Shown here: positions 36,142-48,170 of the stretch, in pieces
Position numbering within the stretch: position 1 is the first letter of the stretch
Layout of the letters: every line of letters starts with the position of its first letter
Origin: Bemisia tabaci
Lineage: Eukaryota; Arthropoda; Insecta; Hemiptera; Aleyrodidae
Length of the DNA: 64,000 bases
Direction: 5' to 3'
Assembly: GCF_918797505.1 (NCBI RefSeq)
Contig: NC_092794.1
Location: 28,402,218 to 28,466,217 of the forward strand
Notes under the pieces: generated by a model
Database searches by the model: none
The model's input: only the letters and a program-made list of their open reading frames with translations
Told to the model about the DNA's origin: nothing
Translations under genes and position numbers: made by a program

Positions 36142-36489
36142 GCCATTCTGTTGGGAACTGGTTTGAGCTCCAAAAGAGATTGAACATTTTCAAAAGATAT
36201 TCTTTGCAATAGGAAGGGAGATTTTTTATCATAAGATTATGTATCTCATCTGGTCCAGACGCTGAGCTCTTCAAAGCACAGATAGCTTTATTTAGTTCCT
36301 TTAAAGAAAATTTCTGATTGTAAGGTTCTTGATTGTCTGAAGAAAAATCTAATTTTTCCTGCTCTGCCTCAATTTTATGTTGGTAGAATTTTTCAGAATA
36401 GTGAATATCGCTACTTACTGAGCTAAAATGTTCGGCAAGTTCCTCAGCTATTTGCTGTGGGTCCGTCAGAAATTCTCCCGTTTTAGATT

Positions 36490-37302
36490 CTAGAGATGGA
36501 ATATGGGTCTGGTCAGGTTATCCAGTGAGTTTTTTAATTTGAGACCACAAGTTGTTTGTGAATTTATAGACTGGACAAAAGTTTCCCAACTTGAGGCTCT
36601 GCTAGATTGAACTGTTCGGCGAGCTATTGCTTTAGCTTTTTTATATTGAATTAAATTTTCAATTGTAGGGTGTTTTTTATAGGTTCGAAGGAGTTTTTGC
36701 CTCTCTCTAATTGAGTCTCTACACTGATCATTCCACCAGGGAACGGGAAATTTTAAAATTTCTGTGGAAGTTTGAGGAATGGAGACAGCAGCAGCGTGTA
36801 GCATTTGATCAGAGAGATGAGAGAGCATATCTTGAGGGCTTTGATTATTCTCAGGGTTTACATTGATCGAATTCTTAAACAATTCCCAATCAGCTTTATT
36901 TACCACCCATTTTTTCTTCTTGGTTCTAGGTGTCTCAGGACCTATTTTGATGAAAATGGGAAAATGATCTGATGAACATAAATCATCATGAACTCTCCAT
37001 GTTATTGTGGGGGCAACATTAAGAGAGCAGAGAGAGAGATCAATGGCAGAGAAAGAGCCTGTGGCAGTGGAGAGGTGGGTAGGCGAGCCATCATTAAGTA
37101 AAAATGTGTTGCTGTTATCTATAAAAGATTCAATAATTTTTCCTGTAAAACTCGAATGGTTTGTGCCCCACAGATAATTGTGGGCATTAAAGTCTCCGCA
37201 AAGTATGTATGGAGCAGGGAGTTGATTATGGATATTTTCTGTGTCTTGCATGGTTATTTTTGTATTAGGCGGAATATAAATAGAGCAAATTGTCATCAGC
37301 AC
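36490..37302 (-). pseudogene. endonuclease fragment of the I-like LINE
   Basis: This is the longest remaining frame of the upstream part (270 codons). It has the apurinic-endonuclease-type motifs YIPPN, CGDFNAHN, a Ser-Asp-His at SSDHFPI, then the basic linker leading to the reverse transcriptase. The frame stays open upstream of its first ATG to about 37383, covering a LQAVAI-like strand. The catalytic Asn and Glu strands that should lie further upstream are missing. It is non-functional. Confidence 0.85.
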
Positions 37303-37400
37303 ATTGAGAGTAACCTGAATTGCAACTGCTTGGAGATTGGTGTTCAGAGGAAGCAGCTTGTGCTGATAACAATCTTTTACTAAAATTGTGCAATAAAATT

Positions 37401-37857
37401 ATGCAATTGTGCAATTGTATAAATTGTGCATGACGAGAATACGTAGATAAACTCTGAGAAAAACCAGACATGTTCATGATTGCTAGAGCTTGGGAAGGGG
37501 AGAGACTGACATGAAAGCCCTGACGTGGAAGCCCCTTTCCGGCAATTTTCGGCAGTTTTTTAGGCTTAATTTTGAAAATTTTTCGCTTCCTTTTAATTTT
37601 TAATTTTCTTAACATTTTTCACATTCAAGAAAATCAATTTGTCAAATTTTGAAGATGGTTCCCCTCTGAAATTATCGGTTCATGAAAAATGATATTTAAA
37701 TTATTTGAATATTCTTTCTGATATTGACACTTTGTTGACCTTGTTTGACTATGCTTATATTTATCTTTATTTATTGGTGAGGAATATAGTTGTGTTTATC
37801 ATAATGATGGCATCCTTCAAAAGAACGAAGTAGTTTCCCAAATTAAAGTGAGTGACG
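37401..37857. other. unannotated
   Basis: AT-rich, with repeated GCAATTGTGCAATTGT words at about 37400-37430 next to the broken LINE end. A 116-codon minus frame (37615-37265) reads into the LINE in a different frame. It has a Lys/Arg-rich start and no domain I recognise. Confidence 0.45.
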
Positions 37858-38274
37858 ACGACAAAAAGAGAGCGGTAGTCGACAAACTCACTAAATCCAA
37901 GTATTCATGTTCAATAACGTTCAGCATGATTTTTGACTTTATTAGAGGAAAAAGTGACTTAATTCAAACAGAAATATGCTCAAATTCACCGCCGAGAAGA
38001 TCTCTTTTTGAATCGATGAAAAGAATAATGCTTGTTTAAAGAAAAAAAGATGCTTATATAAAAAGAAAAGTCGCTTACATCAAGCAAAAACCCGCTTTCA
38101 TACAGTGATTTTATTCTTGATCCAAAATAAAATCTTCTCACGGCAAACTCAAGAATGTTTCTGCCCAAATTGAGTCTCTTTTTTGTTTGATGAAAATTAA
38201 AAATTATGTTAAAAGTTATTAAATACGAATGTTAGGACTTACCGAGTTTTTGGACTACCGCTCTCTTTTTGTGC
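37858..38274. mobile_element. foldback MITE, 417 bp
   Basis: ACAAAAAGAGAGCGGTAGTC starts the left arm and GACTACCGCTCTCTTTTTGT (one gap) ends the right arm. Complementarity continues at about 75-80% to the centre near 38060, for example GCCGAGAAGATC facing a GATCTTCTCACGGC-like stretch. Almost the whole element can fold as one hairpin. It is non-coding. Confidence 0.75.
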
Positions 38275-39343
38275 CGCAGTATCTTGATTTATTTTGCGAG
38301 GAAAGCTCCGTACTCATATTGGATGCTTTCCACTGTAAATATGTGGAGCGCCTTCGCTTTCGTATGATACTGTGCAACATCACTGTTGTGAAATAGTTGC
38401 TTGAGGCGCCGTGGAACGCTGCACCGCGGCGTGGCGGACGGTCTGCTAGGTTGCTAGCGCAAAACGCGCATGGACGCCTACAAACCTACAGGGATACTTC
38501 AAGCATTTTGCAATGTGTAAAGTATTCCTCTAGGTTTGTAGGTGCCAGTGCGCGTCTCGTGTTGGCATGACAGCACGGCGCTCCGCTCCGCTCTGTGTTA
38601 GGCTCTAACAATTAAACTCGCGGAGTCAGCGTTTTTCAACTCATGATTTTGAAATTTTTTACACACTCTGCATGGATTCATTTAAATTCATGGAAGAAAA
38701 TCAGTATCAAAGGAAAATATAATGTGCGTTTTGTGGATATCAAGGTGACTCCGTGTCAAATCTAAATATTTCTGAAGCTTTTTTATTTTTTTTTTTTTGT
38801 AAATACATATTTTGCGCTGTTGCTGTGCTGCAGCGTGATGTAACGTGCGACCAAACGCTCAAAATTGGACGTATTTGACTCCAAAGATTGATGTCCAAAG
38901 GGGTTAAAACCAAAGATTGTGCGTCTCTTTGTTTTTTCCCCTATTTTAATCATTTTTTTATAGTTACTCTCAACACAACTACGGCTCATTAAGATGCATA
39001 TTAATGCCTTTGCTTGGAAAAGGTATTACAAATATTTGCCACGTTTCAAAAATGTAAATGTTTTTAAAATAAAGTAATATTTCCATAAGAAAAAAAAAGT
39101 ATATATATAAGGTATATCTTACATCGAAAATTTTAAGGGTAGAAAAAGAACCAAGTATTCTCCAATGACAATTTGAAAGTGACAGAATAAAGAGCAAAGG
39201 ACTCATCAATTCAATTCTACTCCATTGCTTGAAAAAGTTATTCCAAGTTAACACTTATATATGCCTAGACCAGGTCAAATTAGACCGAAGTTTACTAAGA
39301 ATACGTGGACAGCAAGTTGTAAAGGACTGGTACATGCGAGTTT
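38275..39343. other. unannotated, with one short hairpin
   Basis: GCCTACAAACCTACAGGGAT then ACTT (38476) faces AAGTATTCCTCTAGGTTTGT then AGG (about 38521). This gives an imperfect hairpin of about 90 nt with 35-bp arms. It could be a tiny MITE. Elsewhere I see only short frames. Confidence 0.45.
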
Positions 39344-40122
39344 TAAATTGAGGACACCGCACCAAGAACAACCTATAGGCGTATAGGTCGTTATTACGCC
39401 AATCTGCTTTTCGGATTCTACGTACCCTGGACTATGCTGTGGTAGCGATAGAATATAGATAGGTAACGTCTCGAGGTCGAAAAACCTTTTTTTTCCGAGG
39501 CAAGTCAGGCCTCTGGATCGATGGGTGCAAGAACGACCTATACGCGCGGCCTTATCATTCTCGGTTAGCGGGCATCGGCGCGGCGCGGCGATAATGATGG
39601 CTCGATTTTTTGATCTCATTTTATAAAGATTTGTTTTTATTTCAGAAAAACGAGCTATTGAAATAATTTATTCTCCTCTCAAACTATCCTCTCCTCCAAA
39701 AATGTATACTTCGCATTTTGCCACCAAAATGACTGTTGGGCGTAATACGGGCCTATAAATTTAAGGGCCTATAATGTGCTAGTTACCCCTCTCTATACTC
39801 ACCATCGATATTCTTTTATTTTGCGTTAATCATGCGTGATTAAAATGATTTATACTGCATATTGCCACCAAAATGACTGTTGGACGTAATAACGACCTAT
39901 AAACCGCTTTTTTAAATTAAATATATTAGAGCGTAAACCCAAAATGTATCGCAAAATCTACCCGGCATCCTTCAGTAGAAGGGTTAGGTCACCCAAAAAC
40001 ACCAAAACAGGGTACCTGCATTGAAAAGTCTGCGCAGTACATCAAAAACAAAACTTTAAATGCGTTTTTCTCAAAACGCGGTTTCCAGTTATAGGTTGTT
40101 CTTGGTGCAATGTCCTCAATTT
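39344..40122. mobile_element. possible TIR element with internal repeats, 780 bp
   Basis: TAAATTGAGGACACCGCACC then AAGAACAACCTATA (39344-39377) recurs inverted at 40088-40122 with two mismatches. Inside, GCCACCAAAATGACTGTTGG plus a CGTAATA...CCTATAAA block occurs twice (39720 and 39862). The word ACGACCTATA or its complement occurs near 39385, 39533 and 39893. It is non-coding and the superfamily is unknown. Confidence 0.55.
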
Positions 40123-40388
40123 AGGTCTACAGGTCTGCAGATACATCGTAACAAAAAATTCGACATCAAATTGAAAAAAGGGAACAAATTTCGTATTTGA
40201 GGGAATTATTTTTTGACAGCTACCAGAAGAAATCCCAAACCGGATCAAATTATTGATCCGGTAATATTTCTACTGGGGAAGTGACGGTTGGGTGCCAAGG
40301 GTATAGCTATTTGTTGTTTATATTTCATTTTTATCTTCTTGTAAATGATGTTTTATTTGAGGATAAATGACATATATCTTTATATTTG

Positions 40389-40420
40389 ACTATCTATCTA
40401 TCTATCTACCTACCTACCTA

Positions 40421-40499
<79 letters not shown>

Positions 40500-40623
40500 A
40501 CCTACCTACCTACCTACCTACCTACCTACCTACCTACCTACCTACCTACCTACCTACCTACCTACCTACCTATCTACCTATCTACCTATCTATCTATCTA
40601 TTTATTTGACTATCTATCTATCC
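40389..40623. repeat. graded tetranucleotide array
   Basis: The order is (CTAT)n, (CTAC)n, about 20 units of (CTGC), (CTAC) about 18 units, a short alternating CTAT/CTAC zone, then (CTAT)n. The variants are arranged almost symmetrically, each step one base change from its neighbour. Frames through it (YLPACLPAC...) are translations of the repeat, not genes. Confidence 0.95.
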
Positions 40624-41970
40624 ATCTACCTAAATTATTTTTGGGTTACACGTGCCAGCGTTACGATCGCATTCCAATGTGTGGGTGGGTATCAAAAATC
40701 GAAAGAGTCACGTTACGTAAATAATGGATTGCCCCTTGCCCTGCCTAATGGTCCAATCCTAAGCAAAGGAGCCGTTGACCTGCAGTCCAAGCCAATTCAG
40801 AAGCAAATCCCAGGCAGGCCCAGGGCATATCGTGGTCGCAACGGTCTAAGAGGAAAGAAATGATTAATTCGTCTCAGAGATTAGGGGGCTACATTAAGGG
40901 ATGAGACGCTCGCGGTCGGAGGTTAACAAGGCCTGAAGCCCTTGTCGAGGAGCGGCAGAACGTGTTAATTATCAGAGACGAACAAACAAACCGAACGGCC
41001 AAACCGAACTGTCACACCGGCTCAACCTGGGTTCAAAGCAGCGAGTGTTTGGGTAGTGGTAGAGGGTCCCGGAATCCCCAGTTCCAAGCCGCGTCCTCCA
41101 GATCAAAAACGTCTTAACTAAAATTCAAACAATAGGTAGATCCGCGGTTTTTGCCGAGTACGCAAAAGACACGGCTCCAATTTGGAAGCATTCGAATAAT
41201 TTCGATCGCCGCTTCCACGGGTTTCTATCTTAAGCGCAACATCGCTCTCCATCCTGACAATGTTGGTTTTCGCAAGCTGGTAAAACTGGGTCTTGTCAAT
41301 TTAAGCGAAGGTAAGTAGGTAAAAAACAATTGGCCTGAATATGCGCGGCGCTTCGCTTCATGTACCGACCTTACAAGCCGACTTATAAGGGGGTTCGCCC
41401 CCCCCCACTTCATGGCGTGGTGCGAGGACCGCACAGAACTTTCTCGCTCCGCAACGGCATTTAGGTGGTAGAACCACCTATCTCTCGGCTGTTGGATAAT
41501 ACGTATGCCATTTTATCGTATTTGTTCAAACCATTAAACTTCATTGTTAATCTTTTCACGATAAGTGATGAATGTATTCAGAATCGACTTGTTTGTATAA
41601 TGAGGCATCTTGAATAAAATAAGATTAATGATGCCACGCAGTGACAACTGGGACCCTCAAAAATCTTTGCTTTTCTAAGATTCAGGATCTATTAAATTCA
41701 CTGACATCATGCTATAAACATGGCTATAATCTTCATCTGAGTTCGATAAAAAAGCTAACAAAAATCTCTAGATCTTTTTGGGTAGATTTTTGAGATGGAC
41801 ACTTTTACTACAGTGCATTATTAACAAAATATAGTTGAGGTCTCAAAATCAAGAAGTTTGATTAGAATTTCGATTGATATAAAGCAGTTATTACTTTTCG
41901 GCTAAATGAAAATTTCAAGAACTTCATCAATCTGGAGAAATTATGATGCTAATTTGTAGATAAAATAAAA

Positions 41971-41983
<13 letters not shown>
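40624..41983. other. unannotated
   Basis: Only short frames. A 7-8 base C run lies at about 41399. No element boundary is recognised. Confidence 0.5.

Positions 41984-42004
<21 letters not shown>
41976..42004. repeat. poly-A tract
   Basis: An A run of about 28 bases preceded by AAATAAAAAAATT. It could be the tail of a plus-strand retrocopy, but I could not define the body. Confidence 0.85.
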
Positions 42005-42189
42005 CATAATAAAGTATTTTTCGAAGACGCAAAGAACGTACTTATAGTTCCACGAGGTAGATGTCCAACGATACGGCGCGGCGGCCGCGGCGCGGGGCGT
42101 AGCCCGGCCTAGCAAGTCACTCACCTCTCCGTGTGAACATGCCCTCGTGAATATGTGATTTATAGGTTAGATTAGTCTCAAATCAAGAC

Positions 42190-42618
42190 CAGTGTTCGAA
42201 ACTCACCTTTGAGTTTTAGGAGCCATGTGACGCATCAAGCCCGACTTTTAGGAACCATTGAAGATTTTTTAGGGGCCGAATTCAAATTGACTTTTTATCT
42301 ATATATTACGGCGCATTTAGTGAAAAGTTAGACGCAAGATGTTGTCGTAACAGAACTAGTAAGTAGCTGTAACTTGAGGAAGACAAAAGTAATAAGAATG
42401 AAATCGTGAAGAATAGAAAAAGCAAGCTTTTACTTGTAGTGCTGAAAATTCTGAGTTTTTTCAATTCAAATAGATTTGTTTTTCTTCCTTTATGTGACTT
42501 CCTGTGAAAATACATATTTTTAGGGGCCACCCACGTTGGCGCAGCTACATTTTTTAGGCGCCATGGTCGATTTTTTAGGCGCATTTGGCGCGTTGGCGCC
42601 TGTGAGTTTCGAACACTG
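42190..42618. mobile_element. hAT-like MITE, 429 bp
   Basis: CAGTGTTCGAAACTCAC at 42190 is perfectly inverted as GTGAGTTTCGAACACTG ending at 42618. TIRs starting CAGTG are typical of hAT elements. The flanks AATCAAGAC (42181-42189) and AATTCAAGAC (42619-42628) look like a target duplication with one inserted base; hAT elements make 8-bp duplications. The interior repeats TTTTTTAGG-GGCC and TTAGGCGC words near the ends. No transposase is present. A 92-codon minus frame inside is probably fortuitous. Confidence 0.85.
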
Positions 42619-43512
42619 AATTCAAGACATCAAGAAATCAAGACATATTTAATGGAATAGCGTTCATATCAAGTCAATTTCTTCTCAATAATAAACGGGA
42701 TGTACTAGAGATGATTTGGCTACTACAGCTCCAATATGTTTCTAAATCGACTTTTTTTCCCTGGAATTCGACAAAATATTTTATTTTTTGGCTTAAATTA
42801 CTCAGTAGACACTGTTATTCAAGAATCTGATAAGTTTTTGCTTGTGGCAGACAAAAAATTTCAACTCGTTTTAATGGCTTTGTACGTTCACAATACACGG
42901 TCTCGGCGAGGTGCGTGGTTGACCTCGCAGCGTTGGATCGTGGATTCCCTTTATGTGCTGTTTACCTTACAGTGGCGTGGCGTGACTATATCCGGTAGGC
43001 GTTCGGTAGGAGTGTTAACTTTAGGGGGGGGGGGGGGTCAGGAAGGTTCACTCCCCTTCCTTAAAGGGGGGTTCGGGGGGTCTGCCCCGGAAACTTTTTA
43101 AAAAATGAAGCCGCAAGAACACGAATTTAACCCTTTCTGGTGAAAATTGTGCCGGTAAATTGTCATTGAAATTTTGTTCTTTTTTTCGATCGGTTTCCTG
43201 TGATTCATATTGTCAAATGATAACGTATTTTCGCAACACGCACCTGCAGAGAGAGATGGGAGAGGGAGACTGGGAAACTGGGAGATGCGGCCCGCAGGCG
43301 CAGGGGGGGAAGCGGAGGGCGAATCGCGGCATAGAGGAAATTCGGCGGTTCGCAAACCCCTGCGGAACACTGCTATAAGAAACAGCTGGACTGATGAACG
43401 GCTCTCCTCTCTCGTTCTTATCCCCTCCCTTTTCTCTTTGCTGTGTTCCCTCCGCGAGCGCAGTCCGCACTCGTCTCCGAACCCAATGCTCACGCTCCGC
43501 TCTGCGCCGTGC
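42619..43512. other. unannotated, with a G-rich tract and long minus frame
   Basis: A G run of 14 lies near 43023. A minus frame of 192 codons (43098-43676) and overlapping plus frames occupy a GC-rich purine/pyrimidine patch at 43240-43520. Three frames open together in such a patch indicate composition rather than selection. The phrase CAATACACGGTCTCGGCGAG (42890) recurs diverged at 61537. Confidence 0.5.
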
Positions 43513-45086
43513 GCCGCACACTGTGGTATTTGACCGAAAAACCTGGCCAAAACCTCAATTTTAAATTTTTTTTTAGTGGAAAACCAATGTGATATTCTAA
43601 ATCTACACTGTTTTTTACCCTGGTAGACAAGTATGTACCATTTTTCGAGTGGCTCAATTTCCCGGGAAGAGACCACGAAGTTACCTATTTTTGAGCGATT
43701 ATTTTGATATGTTTCGGCGCGCTACTCGTCGATCAGTTTACTTCGACTGTGCGATCATAGGAGGGAAGTTCGGCGATATGCAACACATTCTTAGGGGTAT
43801 ATTCTACACAACTAACCACAGTATTTTCGAAATTTCTTTTTTTAGTGATTTTCACAGGAGGTTGAAAAGTGATGTAAAAGTAAACGTTTTTTTCGAAATT
43901 CAGAGGCCGATATCTTTTTTCTCTCAACTGTTCTCAAGCAGTTTGAGGCGGGATGTTATAGTCCGAAGTGGGTATTTTCAGGATTCAGGGCTGACAGACT
44001 GAGGAAAACTGAGGAAATTGAAATTTTTGACTTTAAAGATGGACTTTTGAGTGATTTTCACAAAAATGAATGGGAAAAATTATGTCGATATGACGACTGA
44101 AATTGTATTTTTCCAACAGCTCTGACCCATTTAGTACCAATTGGGTGATATTTGGTCACCCAACCTGTTTTTTTGGCCCCTACGCCCTCGAAAGAGGGAT
44201 TAAAAAAAATAATTTGAAAGCGGATGTGAGGGTCACTTTAAAGTCTTGCAAAAGTGTTTAATCCGTTATCTAACAATCTCTTCGTGCATTATCCTTGAGT
44301 ATAGACATATTTATGCCATGATTTACTTTGACAGACAAATTTGAGTCCATGTGGCCCTGGGGATGGGGCTTTAAAAGTGGCCCTCCGGCACCATGAAATT
44401 ACGCTGTGAGGCACATTTGAAGCCTCGTAAAAGTGAGATATGTGGTTTTCTTACAAATTTCTTAGTGAAGTGCCTCACTTTGAGATGTGGGACCATGGGT
44501 TAGGAAGGAACCCATCAAAATGAATCTTTTTCACAGGTGCTTTCTGTCCTTACAATGGTTCTTATTATGATAAAACTCATTTTCATCTAATAATTTATCC
44601 TCAAATCATCATATGGAGGTCCCGGCACTTTCATGTAAGGACTAATTTTGATTCAAAACTGTCAAAAATCTAATATCTAGAATGATTCATATTAATTTTT
44701 TTGAGAAATGTACAATTACTCCTCAATGTGAGAGATCGACTGTTTTGTCAAAAATGTTGAAGTGACTTAAGCTGTTTTAAAAAAAAAACATTAATGAGGT
44801 AATAGAAAGTCTTTATTTCGAAAAGTAGACCATAGGTGACGGAGAAACTCGTCTAAATGCACCACCTTAGTTAGATACTTTGCGTCCTTTTAAAGGCTTT
44901 TTGGAGGGCTTCTTGCACCCTCTTTAAACTCTCCGCAAATTGTCATATTATGTGTTAGGTGGTTAAATTGTGCATATTATCACTTAAGAAGAAGTACTGA
45001 TTGTAAAATATGTTTAAAACTCGGCGATATCTGGTGATAAATAGTTTTGGCCAGCTTTTCAGGTCCAATACCACAGTGTGCGCCGG
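43513..45086. repeat. 40-bp inverted repeat pair, 1.5 kb apart
   Basis: GCCGCACACTGTGGTATTTG then ACCGAAAAACCTGGCCAAAA (43513-43552) is inverted at about 45045-45083. The arms are about 88% complementary. Sequences further in do not mirror. A CTCTCCTCTCTCGT word appears outside both arms in direct orientation (43399 and about 45091). The pair may be ends of a diverged element; the interval has no recognisable gene. Confidence 0.45.
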
Positions 45087-45976
45087 TGCCTCTCCTCTCT
45101 CGTGTACCCTTTGCCCCTTCATCATTGCACCCAGGTTCTCTCTCCTCACCGTACGCAGATCATCCAGGTTCGGTAGCCGGAGTGGACCACGCGTCACAGG
45201 ATTTTCTCTCTACGCCGCCCCACATGCCGCTGTCGGAAGCCAAGCGCCCGATACTTATTTGCGATCTACTATTCTGTATTCTGTATTGCTTCCCACATTC
45301 TTAGCCATAATTTATTAATTGTCTCAAAATATTTTAGGGTGTTCGGCGAACACTGCGAACCTATGGACGCCACGCCCCTGGTAACTTACCTATATTAATA
45401 TGTCTGTAGATGAAAACTAATCAGGTTGATATATGTATATGAGTCAATAGCGTGCCTTATCAACATATTGTGTTGGAGTTCACTGCTTATTTTTCGTTAA
45501 GATTCTAAGCTTCGCAACCGTCCCTTCAGGTGGATTTACAGTAGATTGAACGATCGACTCGGTAAAGGTTAGAGCAATTGATGATTTTGAGAATTTAAGA
45601 CTTTGCCTTGAATATCTTTGGAAGCCGCATCATTTGATAACGCATTAGGTATTCATATCTAAAATATGCTTGGGGAACACTTAGAGATAACTTTGCAAGT
45701 TTCGATCCAAAAGGAATATAGCGAACTGTAACTCCTTTTGGTTTGTTGCATTTATTTACCGTGAGCTGAGCAGCCTTCATCTGAAGTTAGCTCGTTATAC
45801 TCATCAACCATATTTTGTTCATTCCTAACGCATTACATTTTGATGTGATTTCCAACGATTCTGTTTGAAAGTTAAAAAATTCTGAAGATATCATTTAACT
45901 GATCGAATATAGAGTCGTTCAGGACCACTTAAAATCTTCTATATATTTAATATCTTAAGGCCTTTTATGGCCTCCT
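45087..45976. other. unannotated
   Basis: No gene or element is recognised; short frames only. Confidence 0.5.
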
Positions 45977-46330
45977 ACAGTTTGTGCTAATTCGATCTCG
46001 AAAACTACTGGACCGATTTTCCTCGGATTTGTTTTAAATGAAAGCTCTTAGGCTGCAGACGTGCCAACATCCCTTGGTTTTTCGATTTGGGCGACCGACG
46101 TTGCAAAATTTACCTCCATTTGATAACGACATATTTGCATTTTTGACGCTGGACAGTTTGTGCTAATTCGATCTCGGAAACTACTGGACCGATTTTCCTC
46201 GGATTTGTTTTAAATAAAAGCTCTTAGGCTGTAGACGTGCCAACATTCCTTGGTTTTTCGATTTGCACGACCGACGTTGCAAAATTTACCTCCATTTGAT
46301 AACGACATATTTGCTTTTTTTACGCTGGAC
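45977..46330 (+). repeat. tandem repeat, unit 176 bp, two copies
   Basis: ACAGTTTGTGCTAATTCGAT begins units at 45977 and 46153. Each runs through CTACTGGACCGATTTTCCTC, AAGCTCTTAGGCTG, GACGTGCCAACATYCCTTGG and ATTTGATAACGACATATTTG. Identity is about 94%. Phrases like AACTACTGGACCGATTTT are common in insect Helitrons, and a Helitron-like terminus lies 700 bp downstream. Confidence 0.9.
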
Positions 46331-46919
46331 GAGTCATATGGTTGGGGGACCTCCCACCCTCTGATTTTCCGTTTCCCTCTCCAGGTAAACCCATCTCTAC
46401 CTGCCGTTAACACGTGTCACCCTTTTACTCTGGCACAGGTCCTGTGGCAGTATACCTCCTTTCCTTATGCCGCCTGACTCGGAACACTCGCTACGCATTT
46501 CCTTCGTCGCATTGCTCATAATCAGTTCTCGGTTTGTCCAGGTTTCTTACTAGTACGTCTAGAGTTTTGCTTTCTTGATTTTGTCTTTAGTTTTTTTGTT
46601 TTTTTTTACATGAAAATTACTTAATTTTGATATGTATTTTTCAGAAGATAATTTTCCTTTTTATGGTAGCACAGGTTTTATTAATAATTAACTTTTGTCA
46701 GCAGCTCATGTGTTCTTCCAAGAGAATCGGTAATTAATCTTCACCCTTTCGCACCGTTAAATTTTCACAAAGTGGTTTGATTTTTTTTCCAAGGGTGTTT
46801 TTTATTTTTGAAGGATGTTTCTTTTTCTAGAAGTAGGTGGTTATCATTATTAGTTTCTTATTCTTTGTTTTTGAATTTATCATTTTGCCTCCAGGAAGTC
46901 CACTAATTACTCGTGGTAG

Positions 46920-47035
46920 CAAAATTTGGCTCGCTTCGCCAGCCAACAATCACTCGCGGAGCGAGTGACTGGGGGTCCAGGGGGCGAAGCCACCGGCTAG
47001 CGGCGCGAGCGAGCGTAGCGAGCTGAAGCAGCTAG
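46920..47035 (+). mobile_element. Helitron-like 3' terminus
   Basis: The sequence has GCTCGCTTCGCCAGCC, CACTCGCGGAGCGAGTG (a perfect short stem), GGGGGTCCAGGGGGCGAAGC, CGAGCGAGCGTAGCGAGCTG and finally CTAG at 47032-47035 followed by T. The hairpin-plus-CTRR ending is the known Helitron 3' signature. With the repeat at 45977 this outlines a non-autonomous element of about 1.06 kb or longer. The 5' TC end is not identified. Confidence 0.5.
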
Positions 47036-47320
47036 TAGTGAGTAAAATCTTTTGAAATTTTCAGGGACAAGTAGGTAATTCTCTTAATTTTCTGAAAAGC
47101 TTTGATTATATTTAAGAAAATCAGGCAACATTTGAATGATCATACGATGGATAAAGTTCAGTGCAATACCATACTGTGAGTTTGAAAGAAAATATGCCCC
47201 ACAGCATCCAAGAGTATCCTCAAGTAAAATCCTTACTTCACCACAAATGTATTGCGCTTGCCATCGGAAGCGTCAAATGATCTGAATCTGAGACGCAAGA
47301 TAAAAGTGACCAAAAAGATA

Positions 47321-48170
47321 TACAGGGTGTCCCAAAAGTCCCTTTCACCCCCTCTAAAATTTTACCTAATTAATATTTTGAAACGAAACTTTGGGGATGT
47401 TCATCGATCAATGTTAGCTACTTTCGGGGCCCCCCAAAATTTTCGGGCCCCCCGTGGGGAGGGGCTGCGGACCCCAACTTTTTTTTTTTTTCAAAAAGCA
47501 ACCTCTATCTTGTGATACTTCATTCGAAAGAGCATAAAAAACTAAGAATTCTGGCGCAAACCTTAATTTTCACCTTAAATTTCGTTTTTTTTTAACTTTT
47601 CCCGAAATTTTGGGACTTGCCAACGTAATATTGAACTGATTTTGACCTTACTGAACTAATGTGGAGGCAAATCTGGGAGAAATTGGCTTATGTCGCGGTA
47701 AAATTGAATGACCTTTGAATTGACGTATTTGGGGGTCCGAAACCCCCCTTAAAATTAGTTTGAAGTAATTTCTGTGATTTTTACTTAAAAGTGCTTACAA
47801 TTTGGCAAATTTCCCCGTTTTATTTTTTTCATTACGATAATTTGGAGCGGAGTTATGATTTTTTGAAAATAGGTCAAATTTGTCCTTTGACCTATCATAA
47901 CTCGGTCAAAAAGTAAGATATTGATCTCCGGTTTGCGCCAAAATTCTTAGTTTTTTATGCTCTTTCGAATGAAGTATCACAAGATAGAGGTTGCTTTTTG
48001 AAAAAAAAAAAAGTTGGGGTCCGCAGCCCCTCCCCACGGGGGGCCCGAAAATTTTGGGGGGCCCCGAAAGTAGCTAACATTGATCGATGAACATCCCCAA
48101 AGTTTCGTTTCAAAATATTAATTAGGTAAAATTTTAGAGGGGGTGGAAGGGACTTTTGGGACACCCTGTA
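47321..48170. mobile_element. 850-bp foldback element, ACAGGGTG termini
   Basis: It starts TACAGGGTGTCCCAAAAGTC at 47321 and ends GACTTTTGGGACACCCTGTA at 48170. The arms (47321-47562 and 47930-48170, about 241 bp) are over 97% complementary by eye, with a 367-bp non-coding loop. TTGTGATACTTCATTCGAAA lies 190 bp from each end, followed by GGCGCAAACC at the inner limit of the arm. Flanks GATA and TACC allow a TA or AT duplication. Palindromes at 49812 and 51457 share this plan. Confidence 0.9.

Larger units (their letters stand above)
34325..37400 (-). pseudogene. decayed I-superfamily LINE, 5' truncated
   Basis: Transcribed right to left. Recognisable parts are an endonuclease (37383 to about 36905) with CGDFNAHNYLWG and SSDHFPIF; a linker with ASGPDEI (about 36250); a reverse transcriptase with YRPILL, GIPQGSVLS and FMDDF in place of the usual F/YADD (36140 to about 35590); and a C-terminal region (35469-34591) ending in CSLC...TIDHILLSCP after a frame change. 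Lesions include an in-frame TGA at 35893, a stop at 35572, frame changes near 35560 and 34600, and loss of the endonuclease's N-terminal third and of ORF1. Intact relatives usually have an RNase H between the PPW motif and the LRSHI-like motif. Here PPFPPW and LQSHI are only about 35 residues apart, so RNase H is absent. The 3' end runs into a CA/TA microsatellite. Confidence 0.9.

Noticed and set aside
38466..38556. MicroRNA precursor
   Set aside because: The hairpin fits in size, but the arms have several mismatches and it lies in a repeat-rich region. A tiny MITE is at least as likely, and no expression evidence is available.
40367..40724. Frames of repeated YLPACLP
   Set aside because: Translations of a tetranucleotide microsatellite.
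43098..43676. 192-codon minus frame and overlapping plus frames
   Set aside because: Three frames are open together in a GC-rich low-complexity patch; no domain is recognisable and codon use is that of the composition.
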